From Thermoanaerobaculia bacterium (GTDB lineage Bacteria; Acidobacteriota; Thermoanaerobaculia; Thermoanaerobaculales; Sulfomarinibacteraceae): 64,000 bases of DNA. Under the pieces are notes generated by a model. The model saw only the letters and a program-made list of their open reading frames with translations. It had not been told where the DNA came from and ran no database searches. The stretch spans positions 1 to 64,000 of the forward strand of contig JAMOWA010000047.1 in NCBI GenBank assembly GCA_027061805.1, read 5' to 3'. Positions 49,280-58,725 of the stretch are shown piece by piece (the first letter of the stretch is position 1; each line of letters starts with the position of its first letter). A program made the translations under genes and the position numbers.

Positions 49280-50406
49280 AGCGGATCCTGGCCGTTCCGC
49301 TCCTGCTGGCTGCCCTGGCCGCCCTCTTCCTGCCGGGTTCCTGGGGGCCGGGGACGGCCTTCCTCCTGGCACTGGCGGGCGCCGCACTGGCGGATCCCGG
49401 CGTGATCCGTGGAACGCTCCGTGCCGGTCTCGTCCTGGGTGCGGTGTTCGCGGCCGCCCTGACGGCCGGGGTCGCCGCCGCCTGGTCCAGCTGGGGGATG
49501 GGAACGTCGCTGGGTGTGGAGCTCCTGCTCAGGATCCTCACCGTCGCCCTGGTGACGGGTACGGTGGCGCGGAGCGTGGACGGGGAGCGTCTCGCCGCCC
49601 TGGCCGGCCGGGCGGGCCTGGGGCGACTGGGCCAGGTGCTCGGCCTCGCCCTCAACACGCTGCCGCACCTGCTGGACACCCTGGACCAGGTGTGGGGGAG
49701 CCTCCGGCTGCGTTCGGGGGGGAGGCTGCGGGCGCTCGTCCGGGCTCCCCGCCTCGCCGAGGTCGTGCTGGCCCATGCCGGCCGTCTGGCGGACGAGGCG
49801 GCGGGGGCGGCGGCGCTCCGGGGCCTCGCGGTCCGGCGGAGCGCACCCGCCGGCCTCGCCCGCGGGCTCCCGGTGGTGGTGGTGACGGGTCCGGGGGGCG
49901 GGGGCAAGACCACCGCGGTGGAGGAGGCGGTGGAGCTCATCAGGAGGGGGGCCGGCGTCTCCGTTGCGGGCTTCGTCCAGCCGGGGATGTGGGGAAAGGA
50001 TGGCCGGGAGGCGTTCCGGGTGCGTGATCTGGTCACCGGGGACGAGGCGATCCTGGCCCGTCGCGTGGAGCGGGGGAGGGGCGAGCACGGGACCCGGTTC
50101 GTCTTCTCCGGCGAGGGTTTCGCGCTGGCGGCCCGGGCGCTCGCGCGGGTGCAGCCGGGCGCCGTCCTGGTGGCCGACGAGCTGGGCCCCGTGGAGCTCC
50201 GGGGCGGAGGACACATGCCGGCCCTCCGGGAGGCCCTGGGCCGGCCCGGTCTCCGGGGCGCTGTGTTCTCGGTACGGCGGCACCTGGTTCCCGCGCTGCT
50301 GGCGGCCCTGGACGCGGCCGACGCCACCGTGGTGACTGTGGACGGGGCCGCCGCCCCGGCCCGGGAGATCGCCCGGCGGTTCTGTGGTGGTGGGAGCTCC
50401 CTGTAA
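49276..50406 (+). CDS. fusion: EcfT/CbiQ-like T-component plus C-terminal THEP1-type nucleoside-triphosphatase
   Basis: N-term TM/coupling region LLLRILTVALVTGTVARSVDGERLAALAGRAGLGRLGQVLGLALNTLPHLLDTLDQVW; C-term VVVVTGPGGGGKTTAVEEAVELI, VAGFVQPG, AVLVADELGPVELRGGGHMPALREAL. Confidence 0.8.
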   Translation: MKRILAVPLLLAALAALFLPGSWGPGTAFLLALAGAALADPGVIRGTLRAGLVLGAVFAAALTAGVAAAWSSWGMGTSLGVELLLRILTVALVTGTVARSVDGERLAALAGRAGLGRLGQVLGLALNTLPHLLDTLDQVWGSLRLRSGGRLRALVRAPRLAEVVLAHAGRLADEAAGAAALRGLAVRRSAPAGLARGLPVVVVTGPGGGGKTTAVEEAVELIRRGAGVSVAGFVQPGMWGKDGREAFRVRDLVTGDEAILARRVERGRGEHGTRFVFSGEGFALAARALARVQPGAVLVADELGPVELRGGGHMPALREALGRPGLRGAVFSVRRHLVPALLAALDAADATVVTVDGAAAPAREIARRFCGGGSSL

Positions 50407-50561
50407 CCCCGGACTGTTCACGAGGGTTCGTGGCGAACGGTGCGAGGCACCGTTGCCGGTGGTGGTCCGACCGCACACACCACCCCACAATGGCAGAACG
50501 GCGTGGCTGGCACCTGTATTTTCCGGGAGGAGGTCCGGAGGGGCTGGTACACTGCATCGCC

Positions 50562-51296
50562 ATGGAAGGGACGTTCCAGCCAGCCAGACGGAGGCTCCCG
50601 CCCATGCCGCCGGCGGTGAAGGTGATGCTTGCGATCAACGTCGTGGTCTTCGTCGTGTGGCTCGCCTCCGGCTCGAGCCCGGCGCTTCGCCGTTTCATGG
50701 TGCTCGACTTCCTCGTCAGCCCGGCTCACCTGGCCCATGGGCGTGTCTGGACCCTCCTGACCTCGGTGTTCTCCCACGCCAGTCTGTGGCATCTCCTGTT
50801 CAACATGGTGGTTCTGGTCAGTTTCGGCCGGATGCTCGAATGGATGATGGGGACGCGGCGGTTCATCCTGTTCTACCTGGGCGCCGGGATCTTCTCATCG
50901 CTCAGCCACTGCCTGACCTCGGCGCTGGTCCTTGGGAAACCGGAGGTCTCGGCGCTGGGTGCCTCCGGGGCGCTCTCGGCCATCCTGATCGTCTTCGCAC
51001 TGAGGTTTCCCCGGGAGAAGATCCTCATCTTCGGGATCATTCCGATCCCCGCCATGGTCGGTGCCCTGGCGTTCGTCGCCCTGGACCTCTGGGGGCTGAC
51101 GGCCCAGGCACACGGAGGAGGACTGCCGATCGGGCACGGAGCCCACCTGGGCGGCACATTGTTCGGGCTCCTCGTGTGGTTCGGTGGAATGAACCGCTTC
51201 CTCGGCTCCAGCCAGCCGGGTGCTCCCCCGGCTTCCTCCGGGCGCACCCAGCCGGTCTGGCACGACCGGTTCCCGCCACCGCCGCTGACGAGGTGA
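50562..51296 (+). CDS. rhomboid-family intramembrane serine protease
   Basis: RVWTLLTSVFSHASLWHLLFNMVVLVSFGRMLE, ALGASGALSAIL catalytic GASG, GHGAHLGGTLFGLLVW catalytic His. Confidence 0.93.
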   Translation: MEGTFQPARRRLPPMPPAVKVMLAINVVVFVVWLASGSSPALRRFMVLDFLVSPAHLAHGRVWTLLTSVFSHASLWHLLFNMVVLVSFGRMLEWMMGTRRFILFYLGAGIFSSLSHCLTSALVLGKPEVSALGASGALSAILIVFALRFPREKILIFGIIPIPAMVGALAFVALDLWGLTAQAHGGGLPIGHGAHLGGTLFGLLVWFGGMNRFLGSSQPGAPPASSGRTQPVWHDRFPPPPLTR

Positions 51297-51303
51297 CGGG
51301 GCC

Positions 51304-52269
51304 ATGGGCCGATCCTTCGACACCGTGGACACGTTCCTGCCGTCTCCGACGGCCTGGCAGGAACGCGGGTTCCGGCGGATCGTCTGGCTCCTGACCACAC
51401 TCGTGGTCGCGCCCACGGCGCTCCTGCTCGTCGTCGGGATCCTCCTCCTCGTACTGTGGCGCTCCCCTGCGAGCCTGACGCTGGGGATCCTCGTCATGGC
51501 GCTCGTGGTCTGTCTGGTCACGGGGTCCGTCATCGCACTGGTCCTTCTCCGCAGGGAGGCGCGTCTTTCCCGCCTCCAGACAGACTTTGTCTCCAAGGTC
51601 AGCCACGAGCTCAAGACACCGCTGACCTCGATCCTGATGTTCTCAGAGATGGTCTCGGATGAGGCGCTTCCCGACCCGGAACGGATCGTCTGCCTCCACG
51701 GTATCCACCGGGAGGCGCTCCGGCTCCGGGACCGGATCGAGCGCCTCCTCGAATGGGGGCGGATGGAGGCCGGACAGCGGGTCTTCCGCGCGGAACGGAT
51801 CGATCCAGCGGCCGTCGTCTCGAAAGCAGTGGAGGAGTTCCGGCGCTCCGCCCGCGGCAGGGAGGTGCCGGTCTCCCTCGAGATCGACGGGCCGTTGCCT
51901 CAGATCGCCGGTGATCCCGCCACACTGGAGGACGCCATGCTCAACCTCCTGGAAAACGCTGCCAAGTACACGGGGGACGAGAAGCGGATCGCGGCGGGTG
52001 CCGTCCCGGACGGCCGGACCGTCCGCCTGTACGTCCGTGACAACGGCAGGGGGGTGCCGCGTCGGGAGCAGAAGCGGATCTTCCAGAAGTTCTACCGGAT
52101 CGACGACCGGCTCGCCCGCGCCGTGGAGGGGACGGGCCTCGGGCTTGCCATCGTCCACCACGTGGCCGCCGGCCACCACGGTCGGGTCGAGGTGGAGAGC
52201 GAACCGGGCGCCGGATCCACGTTCACCCTCGTTCTTCCCGCTCTTTCCTCCGAGGAGGTGGTCCGGTGA
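51304..52269 (+). CDS. sensor histidine kinase
   Basis: FVSKVSHELKTPLTSILMFSEMV, LNLLENAAKYTGDEK, DNGRGVPRREQKRIFQKFYR, GTGLGLAIVHH. Confidence 0.95.
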   Translation: MGRSFDTVDTFLPSPTAWQERGFRRIVWLLTTLVVAPTALLLVVGILLLVLWRSPASLTLGILVMALVVCLVTGSVIALVLLRREARLSRLQTDFVSKVSHELKTPLTSILMFSEMVSDEALPDPERIVCLHGIHREALRLRDRIERLLEWGRMEAGQRVFRAERIDPAAVVSKAVEEFRRSARGREVPVSLEIDGPLPQIAGDPATLEDAMLNLLENAAKYTGDEKRIAAGAVPDGRTVRLYVRDNGRGVPRREQKRIFQKFYRIDDRLARAVEGTGLGLAIVHHVAAGHHGRVEVESEPGAGSTFTLVLPALSSEEVVR

Positions 52270-52955
52270 GTCCGGGTCCCGTGCGAATTCTCGTGGTGGA
52301 GGACGACCCCTCGATCCTCCAGGGACTCGGGCTGGCTCTGGGCAAGGAAGGGTATGAGGTGGGAACGGCGGCGGATGGCCGGGAGGGTATGCGAATGGCG
52401 CTGGACGGCGGGTGGGCTCTGATCGTGCTGGACATCATGCTCCCGGGCCGGAACGGATACGAGATCCTCTCGGCGCTCCGTTCGGCGGGCGATGGCACTC
52501 CGGTGCTCGTCCTGACGGCGCGCTCCGCCGAGCTGGACACGATCCACGGCCTCGATCTCGGCGCGGACGACTGGGTGACGAAGCCGTTCACGTTGGGAGA
52601 GCTGCTCGCACGGATCCGGGCCCTGCTCCGCCGGAGCACCTCCGCCGTGGGCACGGTCCTGGAAACGGGGCCGTTGCGGATCGACACGGCTTCCTGCACT
52701 GTCACCCGGGAGGGTCTTCCCGTCGACCTGACGGCCTCCGAATACCATGTCCTGCTCCTCCTCGTCCGGGCCGCGGGCAGGGTCCTCTCGCGAACCCAGA
52801 TCCTGGAGGCGATCCACGGGCCGGGCCACCACGGGTCGCCCCGGACGGTGGACAACTTCATCGCCCAGCTCCGGACGAAGCTGGAGGAGAACCCCTCCCG
52901 GCCCCGGCTGATCCGTACGGTGCGGGGTTTCGGGTACCGGATCGGCGAGCCCTGA
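52266..52955 (+). CDS. OmpR-family response regulator
   Basis: ILVVEDDPSILQGLGLALGKEGYEV, VLDIMLPGRNGYEIL, KPFTLGELLARIRALLRR, winged helix RTVRGFGYRIGEP. Confidence 0.96.
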   Translation: MSPGPVRILVVEDDPSILQGLGLALGKEGYEVGTAADGREGMRMALDGGWALIVLDIMLPGRNGYEILSALRSAGDGTPVLVLTARSAELDTIHGLDLGADDWVTKPFTLGELLARIRALLRRSTSAVGTVLETGPLRIDTASCTVTREGLPVDLTASEYHVLLLLVRAAGRVLSRTQILEAIHGPGHHGSPRTVDNFIAQLRTKLEENPSRPRLIRTVRGFGYRIGEP

Positions 52956-53003
52956 CACGATCCTGACACACCGTCGAAAGATCCCTGAACATCGGTTGCC
53001 ACG

Positions 53004-54641
53004 ATGCACATGGGCGGACACCTCCGTCCGGAGGCTCGGATGGCGCACAGGACCGCGGACCTTCCACTGATCATCCAGGGCGGCATGGGTGTCGCAATCT
53101 CGGACTGGCGGCTCGCGCGGGCAGTCTCCTCCCGGGGCCAGCTCGGGGTCGTCTCCGGAACCGGGCTTGTTCCGCTGCTGATCGCCCGGCTCGTCCAGGG
53201 CGACCCGGGCGGACATGTCCGGCGGGCCCTCCGGGCCTTCCCGTGCGGGGACACGGCGCGGCGGATCCTCGAACGGTACCCGGCCTCGGAAGACGTCCGT
53301 CCGGTCCAGCCCCGTCTGCCACTCTGGACGCCGGATCCGCCCCGGGAGCTCGAGGAGCTGGGCGCCGTTGCCGCGTTCGTGGAGGTCTGGCTGGCAAGGG
53401 AGGGCCACGGGGGGGCCGTGGGGATCAACCTGCTGGAGAAGATCCAGATGCCCCTGATGGCAACCCTCTACGGAGCGATGCTGGCTGGCGTGGATGTTGT
53501 CATTGTCGGCGCGGGGATCCCCACCCAGGTTCCCGCGATCCTCGACACCTTCTGCCGCCACCTCCCCGCCCGGTACCGTCTCGACCTCCACGGAACCGGG
53601 GACGACCGGGAGCTCACCATCGAGTTCGATCCCCGCCGGGTCTTCCCCGGCATCGCCGAGCATGTCGGCTCGCTTCGCCGGCCACGGTTCCTGCCCATCG
53701 TTGCCTCCGTGGTCCTCGCGAAGGCGATGTTGCGGCGTGCACCGGGAGGAGTCCAGGGATTCGTCGTGGAAGGTCCCGTCGCGGGAGGACACAATGCCCC
53801 GCCCCGCGGCTCCCTGACGCTGGACGAGCAGGGGGAACCCGTGTACGGCCCCCGGGACGAGGTTGACCTGGCGGCGATGGCGAGGCTCGGGCTGCCGTTC
53901 TGGCTCGCAGGGGGGTACGACACCGCCGAGGCCCTCCGGAGGGCACTGGACGCGGGTGCCGCAGGAATCCAGATGGGGACGGCCTTCGCGTTCTGTGAAG
54001 AGTCGGGAATGGACCCCCGGATCAGGCGCCAGGTTCTCGAGGCCGTCCTGGCCGGAACCATCCGGGTCCGGACCGATCCGGTGGTCTCGCCGACCGGGTT
54101 TCCGTTCAAGGTCGCCGAGGTGGCGGGTACCCTGTCCGAGTCCGGCGTCCACTCCGTCCGCCAGCGGGTCTGCGATCTGGGGATGCTGCGCCAGGCCCAC
54201 CGTCTCCCGGATGGACGGTTCGTCTGGCGCTGTTCGGCCGAGCCCGTGGAGACGTTCGTCGCGAAGGGGGGACGCAGGGAGGACGCGGAACCCGCCGTCT
54301 GCCTCTGCAATGCCCTGGCCGCCACGGCCGGCTTCCCACAGGTGCGTCCCGGCGGTATCCTCGAGCCGGCGATCGTCACGTCGGGCGACGGACTGCCCCG
54401 TCTCACCCGTTTCCTCCAGGATGGCAGAACCACGTACACCGTCCAGGATGTCCTGGACGCGATCCTCCAGGAATCCTCCTGGCCGGTCGCTCCCACCGCA
54501 TCCCGCCGCCGCACTCCGGTGCCGCCAGCCGCCGAGTCCCTTCAGAATCCCGGATCGGCGGCCTCGTCCTCCGCGCCCGGCTCCCCGCCGTCGCCCTTCC
54601 GCCCGCGGACCCGCTCCACGGCGGCGTCCAGCACGGAGTAG
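53004..54641 (+). CDS. nitronate monooxygenase (2-nitropropane dioxygenase) family protein
   Basis: IIQGGMGVAISDWRLARAVSSRGQLGVVSGTGL, VEGPVAGGHNAPP, WLAGGYDTAEALRRALDAGAAGIQMGTAFAFCEESG. Confidence 0.9.
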   Translation: MHMGGHLRPEARMAHRTADLPLIIQGGMGVAISDWRLARAVSSRGQLGVVSGTGLVPLLIARLVQGDPGGHVRRALRAFPCGDTARRILERYPASEDVRPVQPRLPLWTPDPPRELEELGAVAAFVEVWLAREGHGGAVGINLLEKIQMPLMATLYGAMLAGVDVVIVGAGIPTQVPAILDTFCRHLPARYRLDLHGTGDDRELTIEFDPRRVFPGIAEHVGSLRRPRFLPIVASVVLAKAMLRRAPGGVQGFVVEGPVAGGHNAPPRGSLTLDEQGEPVYGPRDEVDLAAMARLGLPFWLAGGYDTAEALRRALDAGAAGIQMGTAFAFCEESGMDPRIRRQVLEAVLAGTIRVRTDPVVSPTGFPFKVAEVAGTLSESGVHSVRQRVCDLGMLRQAHRLPDGRFVWRCSAEPVETFVAKGGRREDAEPAVCLCNALAATAGFPQVRPGGILEPAIVTSGDGLPRLTRFLQDGRTTYTVQDVLDAILQESSWPVAPTASRRRTPVPPAAESLQNPGSAASSSAPGSPPSPFRPRTRSTAASSTE

Positions 54642-57637
54642 ACGGCCGGCACCACGAAGAGCGTCAGGATGGTGGAGGTGGTCATGCCGCCGGCGGTGGC
54701 GATGGCCATGGGGGCCCGGGCCTCGGAACCCTCGCCCAGGGCCAGCGCCACGGGGAGCACGCCGAAGATCATGGACACCGCGGTCATCAGGATGGGCCGG
54801 AGCCGGATGGGGCAGGCCTCCATGAGCGCGGCGTGGCGGTCGAGACCCTGGTCGCGCCGCTGGATGGTGAGGTCCACCAGCAGGATGGAGTTCTTGGTCA
54901 CCAGGCCGAAGAGCAGGATGATCCCGATCATGGACATGATGTTGAAGGTGTTGCCCGTGAGGTAGAGGGCCACCAGGGCGCCCACGGCCGCGGGGGGCAG
55001 GGCGAACATGATGGTGAAGGGGTGGATGAAGGAGTCGAACTGGCTGGCCAGCGCCATGTAGACGATGAGCACGGCCAGGCCCAGGGCAAAGAGCAGGGAG
55101 TTCATGGACTCGGCGAACTCCTCGGCCTGGCCAGCGGGCCTGGCGTGGTAGCCCTGGGGCAGCTCCTCGTCCAGGATCTTCTGGAGCTCCTCCAGGGCGC
55201 GGTTGAGGGGGATGCCGGGGAGGTTCGCCGTCAGCAGCAGGCTCCGCTCCCGGTCGGTCCGGTTGATGTTGATGGGGCCATAGCCCGGCCTGATGTGGAC
55301 CACCGAGTCCAGGCGGACCATCTCGCCGGAGGGGGTCCGGACCTGGAGCGCGCCGATGTCCCGCGGGATCCTCGCCTGCCAGGGCACCACCTTGATCCGC
55401 ACGTCGTAGCGCTTGCCGTCCGAGGTGAAGGAGCCCACCTTGCGTCCCGCGATGAGGGAGTAGACCGTGTCGAAGAGTGTGGCCGCGTCGAGCCCCAGGT
55501 CGTGGGCCCGCTCCCGGTCCACGGTGATGTGGAGCTGCGGCTGCTCCAGGTCCAGGTTCGTGTCCACGTCCACCACGCCGGGCACCTCGCCGAAGCGCTC
55601 GGCAACCCGGCGGCCCACGCGATCCAGCTCGTGGATGTCCGGGCCGGTGATGGTGTAGGACATGTCCCAGTCCCCGCCCTCGCTGGTGTTGTAGAAGGAG
55701 AACTGGATCACCCGGGAGGTGAGGCCCTCGATCCCGGCCAGCTGCTTCCGGACCCGGTCCACCACCTCGGACTGTTCGGCCTTGCGGTGGCGCGGCCTGA
55801 CCATGCGGGCGAAGATCACGCCGCTGTTCACCAGCCCGCGCTCCTCGATGTCGATGGCCCCGAAGGCCGAGCGGATCTCGGGCTGGGAGAGCACCACGCG
55901 CTCCGCCTGCTGGAGCAGCCGCTCCATGGCCTGCAGGGAGGTGCCCACGGGGGCCTCCAGGCTCACCATGAACATGGACATGTCCTCGGAGGGGGCGAAC
56001 TCGGCGCCCATGAGGGGCACCAGTGCCACGCTGGCCAGGAGCAGGATCCCTGCGAGGAGGAGCGTGAGCCCCCTGTGGCGGAGGGAGACGGCCAGGGCCC
56101 GGGAGTAGGCCGACTCCAGGCGCTGGAAGCCTCGCTCCAGGAATTCGTAGAGGCGTCCGTGCCTGGGCTGGACGCGCAGCATCCTCGAGCAGAGCATGGG
56201 GGTCAGCGTCAGGGCCACGAAGAGCGAGATGAGGATGGCCACGGCCACGGAGAGGCCGAACTCGTAGAGGAACTGGCCGATGAGCCCCTTCATGTAGGCC
56301 ACCGGGATGAACACCGCGGCGATGGAGAAGGTGGCCGCCATGGCTGCCAGCGCGATCTCGCGCGTGCCGTTGTGGGCCGCCTCCAGCGGGTCCTCGCCCT
56401 CCTCCTGGTGCCGGAAGATGTTCTCGAGCACCACGATGGCGTCATCGATCACCACGCCCACCGAGAGCGCCAGCGCCAGGGTGGTCAGGTTGTTCAGCGA
56501 GAAGCCCATCACCTGCATGAAGCCGAAGGTGGCGATGAGCGAGGTGGGGATGGCCAGGGAGACGATGAAGGTGGAGCGCCAGGACCTCAGGAAGACGAAG
56601 ACCACCAGGATGGCCAGGATGGCGCCGTAGACGATGTCCACCTGGACGTTCTCGATGGACTTCTCCACGTACTCCGCGGCGTCGAAGGCGATGTCGTAGC
56701 CCACGCCGGGGGGGAACTCCTTCTCCAGCTCCGCCATGCGCTCCCGGACCGCGCGGGAGACCTCCACCAGGTTGGCGCCCGAGCGGGGGGCGATGCCGAG
56801 GCCCAGGGAGGGCCGCAGGTTGAAGTGCCCGACGCTCCGCTCGTCCCCCATGCCGTCCTCGGCGAAGCCCACGTCGGCCAGGCGGATGGGGTGGCCGTCC
56901 ACGGTGGCGATGATCATCCGGTTGAAGGCCTCCACGGAGCCGAAGAGGCCCATGTTCCGGACGGCCAGCTCCTCCACCGGCCCCTCGATGAATCCGCCGG
57001 GAAGCTCCAGGTTCTCCCGGCCCAGGGCACCCACCACGTCCTGCACGGTGAGCCCGTGCGCGGCGAGCCTGTCCCGGTCGATCCAGATGCGGATCATGCG
57101 CTCCCGGAAGCCGCCCATGAAGACGTTGCCCACGCCGGGCACCGACTGGAGGCGGGGCCTGACCACGCGGTCGGCGTAGTCGGAGAGGGAGCGCTTGTCG
57201 AGGCCGGACAGCGCGATCCAGAGCATGGGCTGGCTGTTGATGTCCAGCTTCTGGATGACGGGGGGCTCGGCGTCCAGGGGCAGGTTCCCCACCGCGCCGG
57301 AGACCTTGTCCCGCACGTCCTGGGCGGCCGTGTCGATGTCCCGCTCGAGCACGAAGGTGATCCGCACCTGGGAGATGCCCTGGCCCGAGTAGGAGCTGAT
57401 GTGCTTGATCCCCTCGATGGTGTTCACGGCCGACTCGATCACGTCGGTGACGTCGGAGTCCATGACCTCGGGCGAGGCGCCGGGCAGCACCGTCGTCACG
57501 GTGACCACGGGGATGTCCAGGGAGGGGAGCAGGTTGACCGGCAGGCTCAGATACCCCAGCACCCCGAAGACCACCAGGGCCACCATGAGCATCACGGTGA
57601 AGACCGGGCGGCGGATGGCGATGTCGTGGAGGTTCAT
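54542..57637 (-). CDS. RND efflux transporter permease (AcrB/HAE1 family)
   Basis: RRPVFTVMLMVALVVFGVLGYLSLPVNLLPSLDIPVVTV, GVVIDDAIVVLENIFRH, FGLVTKNSILLVDL. Confidence 0.96.
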   Translation of the reverse strand: MNLHDIAIRRPVFTVMLMVALVVFGVLGYLSLPVNLLPSLDIPVVTVTTVLPGASPEVMDSDVTDVIESAVNTIEGIKHISSYSGQGISQVRITFVLERDIDTAAQDVRDKVSGAVGNLPLDAEPPVIQKLDINSQPMLWIALSGLDKRSLSDYADRVVRPRLQSVPGVGNVFMGGFRERMIRIWIDRDRLAAHGLTVQDVVGALGRENLELPGGFIEGPVEELAVRNMGLFGSVEAFNRMIIATVDGHPIRLADVGFAEDGMGDERSVGHFNLRPSLGLGIAPRSGANLVEVSRAVRERMAELEKEFPPGVGYDIAFDAAEYVEKSIENVQVDIVYGAILAILVVFVFLRSWRSTFIVSLAIPTSLIATFGFMQVMGFSLNNLTTLALALSVGVVIDDAIVVLENIFRHQEEGEDPLEAAHNGTREIALAAMAATFSIAAVFIPVAYMKGLIGQFLYEFGLSVAVAILISLFVALTLTPMLCSRMLRVQPRHGRLYEFLERGFQRLESAYSRALAVSLRHRGLTLLLAGILLLASVALVPLMGAEFAPSEDMSMFMVSLEAPVGTSLQAMERLLQQAERVVLSQPEIRSAFGAIDIEERGLVNSGVIFARMVRPRHRKAEQSEVVDRVRKQLAGIEGLTSRVIQFSFYNTSEGGDWDMSYTITGPDIHELDRVGRRVAERFGEVPGVVDVDTNLDLEQPQLHITVDRERAHDLGLDAATLFDTVYSLIAGRKVGSFTSDGKRYDVRIKVVPWQARIPRDIGALQVRTPSGEMVRLDSVVHIRPGYGPININRTDRERSLLLTANLPGIPLNRALEELQKILDEELPQGYHARPAGQAEEFAESMNSLLFALGLAVLIVYMALASQFDSFIHPFTIMFALPPAAVGALVALYLTGNTFNIMSMIGIILLFGLVTKNSILLVDLTIQRRDQGLDRHAALMEACPIRLRPILMTAVSMIFGVLPVALALGEGSEARAPMAIATAGGMTTSTILTLFVVPAVYSVLDAAVERVRGRKGDGGEPGAEDEAADPGF

Positions 57638-58725
57638 GACTCGACCTTCACCGGGATGCCGCGGGTGAGGCCGGCCAGTTTCTCGATGACCAGGTCGCCG
57701 GGCTCCAGGCCGTCAACGATCTCCACCATCCCCTTCTGGCGGCGGCCGGTCTGGACCTTCCGGACCACGACCCTCCCGTCCTCCACCATCATGACCTCGG
57801 GCATGTCCGCGGCCGCAACGGCGGTCCTGGGAAGCCACAGCGAGCGGATGGTGCGGGGGGCCTCGAGCCGCACGGTGGCGAACATCCCCGGTCTCAGGAC
57901 ACCATCCCGGTTGGGGGTGACCCCCACCACCTCGAAGGAGCGGGAGCGGCCCTCCACCACGGGCGAGACGCTGAAGAGGGTGGCCGTGCGCGGGCCGTCC
58001 TCGCCGGCCACGGTGAAGGTGAAGCGCTCGAGACCGGCGAGCTTCCTGACCCAGCGCTCGGGGACCCGGAACGCCACCTTGATCCGCTCTCCCGTGGAGA
58101 GCCGGACAACCGGCGACCCCACGTCCGCCCATTCGCCCGGGTCCACCAGGCGGGCGGCCACCTTGCCCCGGGCCGGGGCGCGCACGACGCTGCGGTCGTG
58201 GTTGCGCCGGGCCAGCTCGTGGGCTGCCCGGGCCCGTTTCACCCGGGCAACGGCCAGGTCGTACCGGGCCTGGACCCTGTCGAAGACGGCCTGGGAGATG
58301 GTCCTGTCGCTGAGCAGGTCCTTCTTGCGGGCCAGCTCCTTCTCCGCCAGGGCCAGGTCGGCCACGGCGGCTCCCAGGTCGGCCTCCGCCTGGTCCAGGC
58401 GCACCCTCCAGGTCTTCCGGTCGATCCAGGCCAGGGCGTCACCCTTCGTGACGGTGTCGCCCACGTCCACGAGGACCCTGTCCACGCTGCCGCTCACCTC
58501 GGCGGGGACCACCACGAGCTCGTCGGAGCGCAGCTCGCCCACCAGCTCCAGAGTGGGCCGCTCCTCCCGGACCTCCGGCTGGATGAGGGTCACGGGCCGG
58601 GGTGCCAGGGCCTCCTCCCGGACCTTCTTCGCCACTTCGGGGGTGTCCGTGCCGCCGCCTCCATGACAGCCGGCGAGTCCGGCGGCGAGGGTCAGTGAAA
58701 CGAGGGTGGGCAGGGTGCGTCGCAT
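57634..58725 (-). CDS. RND efflux periplasmic adaptor (membrane fusion) lipoprotein
   Basis: LTLAAGLAGC lipobox; VSGSVDRVLVDVGDTVTKGDALAWID, DRSVVRAPARGKVAARLVDPGEWADVGSPVVRL. Confidence 0.94.
   Translation of the reverse strand: MRRTLPTLVSLTLAAGLAGCHGGGGTDTPEVAKKVREEALAPRPVTLIQPEVREERPTLELVGELRSDELVVVPAEVSGSVDRVLVDVGDTVTKGDALAWIDRKTWRVRLDQAEADLGAAVADLALAEKELARKKDLLSDRTISQAVFDRVQARYDLAVARVKRARAAHELARRNHDRSVVRAPARGKVAARLVDPGEWADVGSPVVRLSTGERIKVAFRVPERWVRKLAGLERFTFTVAGEDGPRTATLFSVSPVVEGRSRSFEVVGVTPNRDGVLRPGMFATVRLEAPRTIRSLWLPRTAVAAADMPEVMMVEDGRVVVRKVQTGRRQKGMVEIVDGLEPGDLVIEKLAGLTRGIPVKVES

Noticed and set aside
54833-58666. 1277-aa plus-strand ORF
   Set aside because: Antisense to the RND permease and adaptor, repetitive EGHQGAHG-type composition, no domain motifs.
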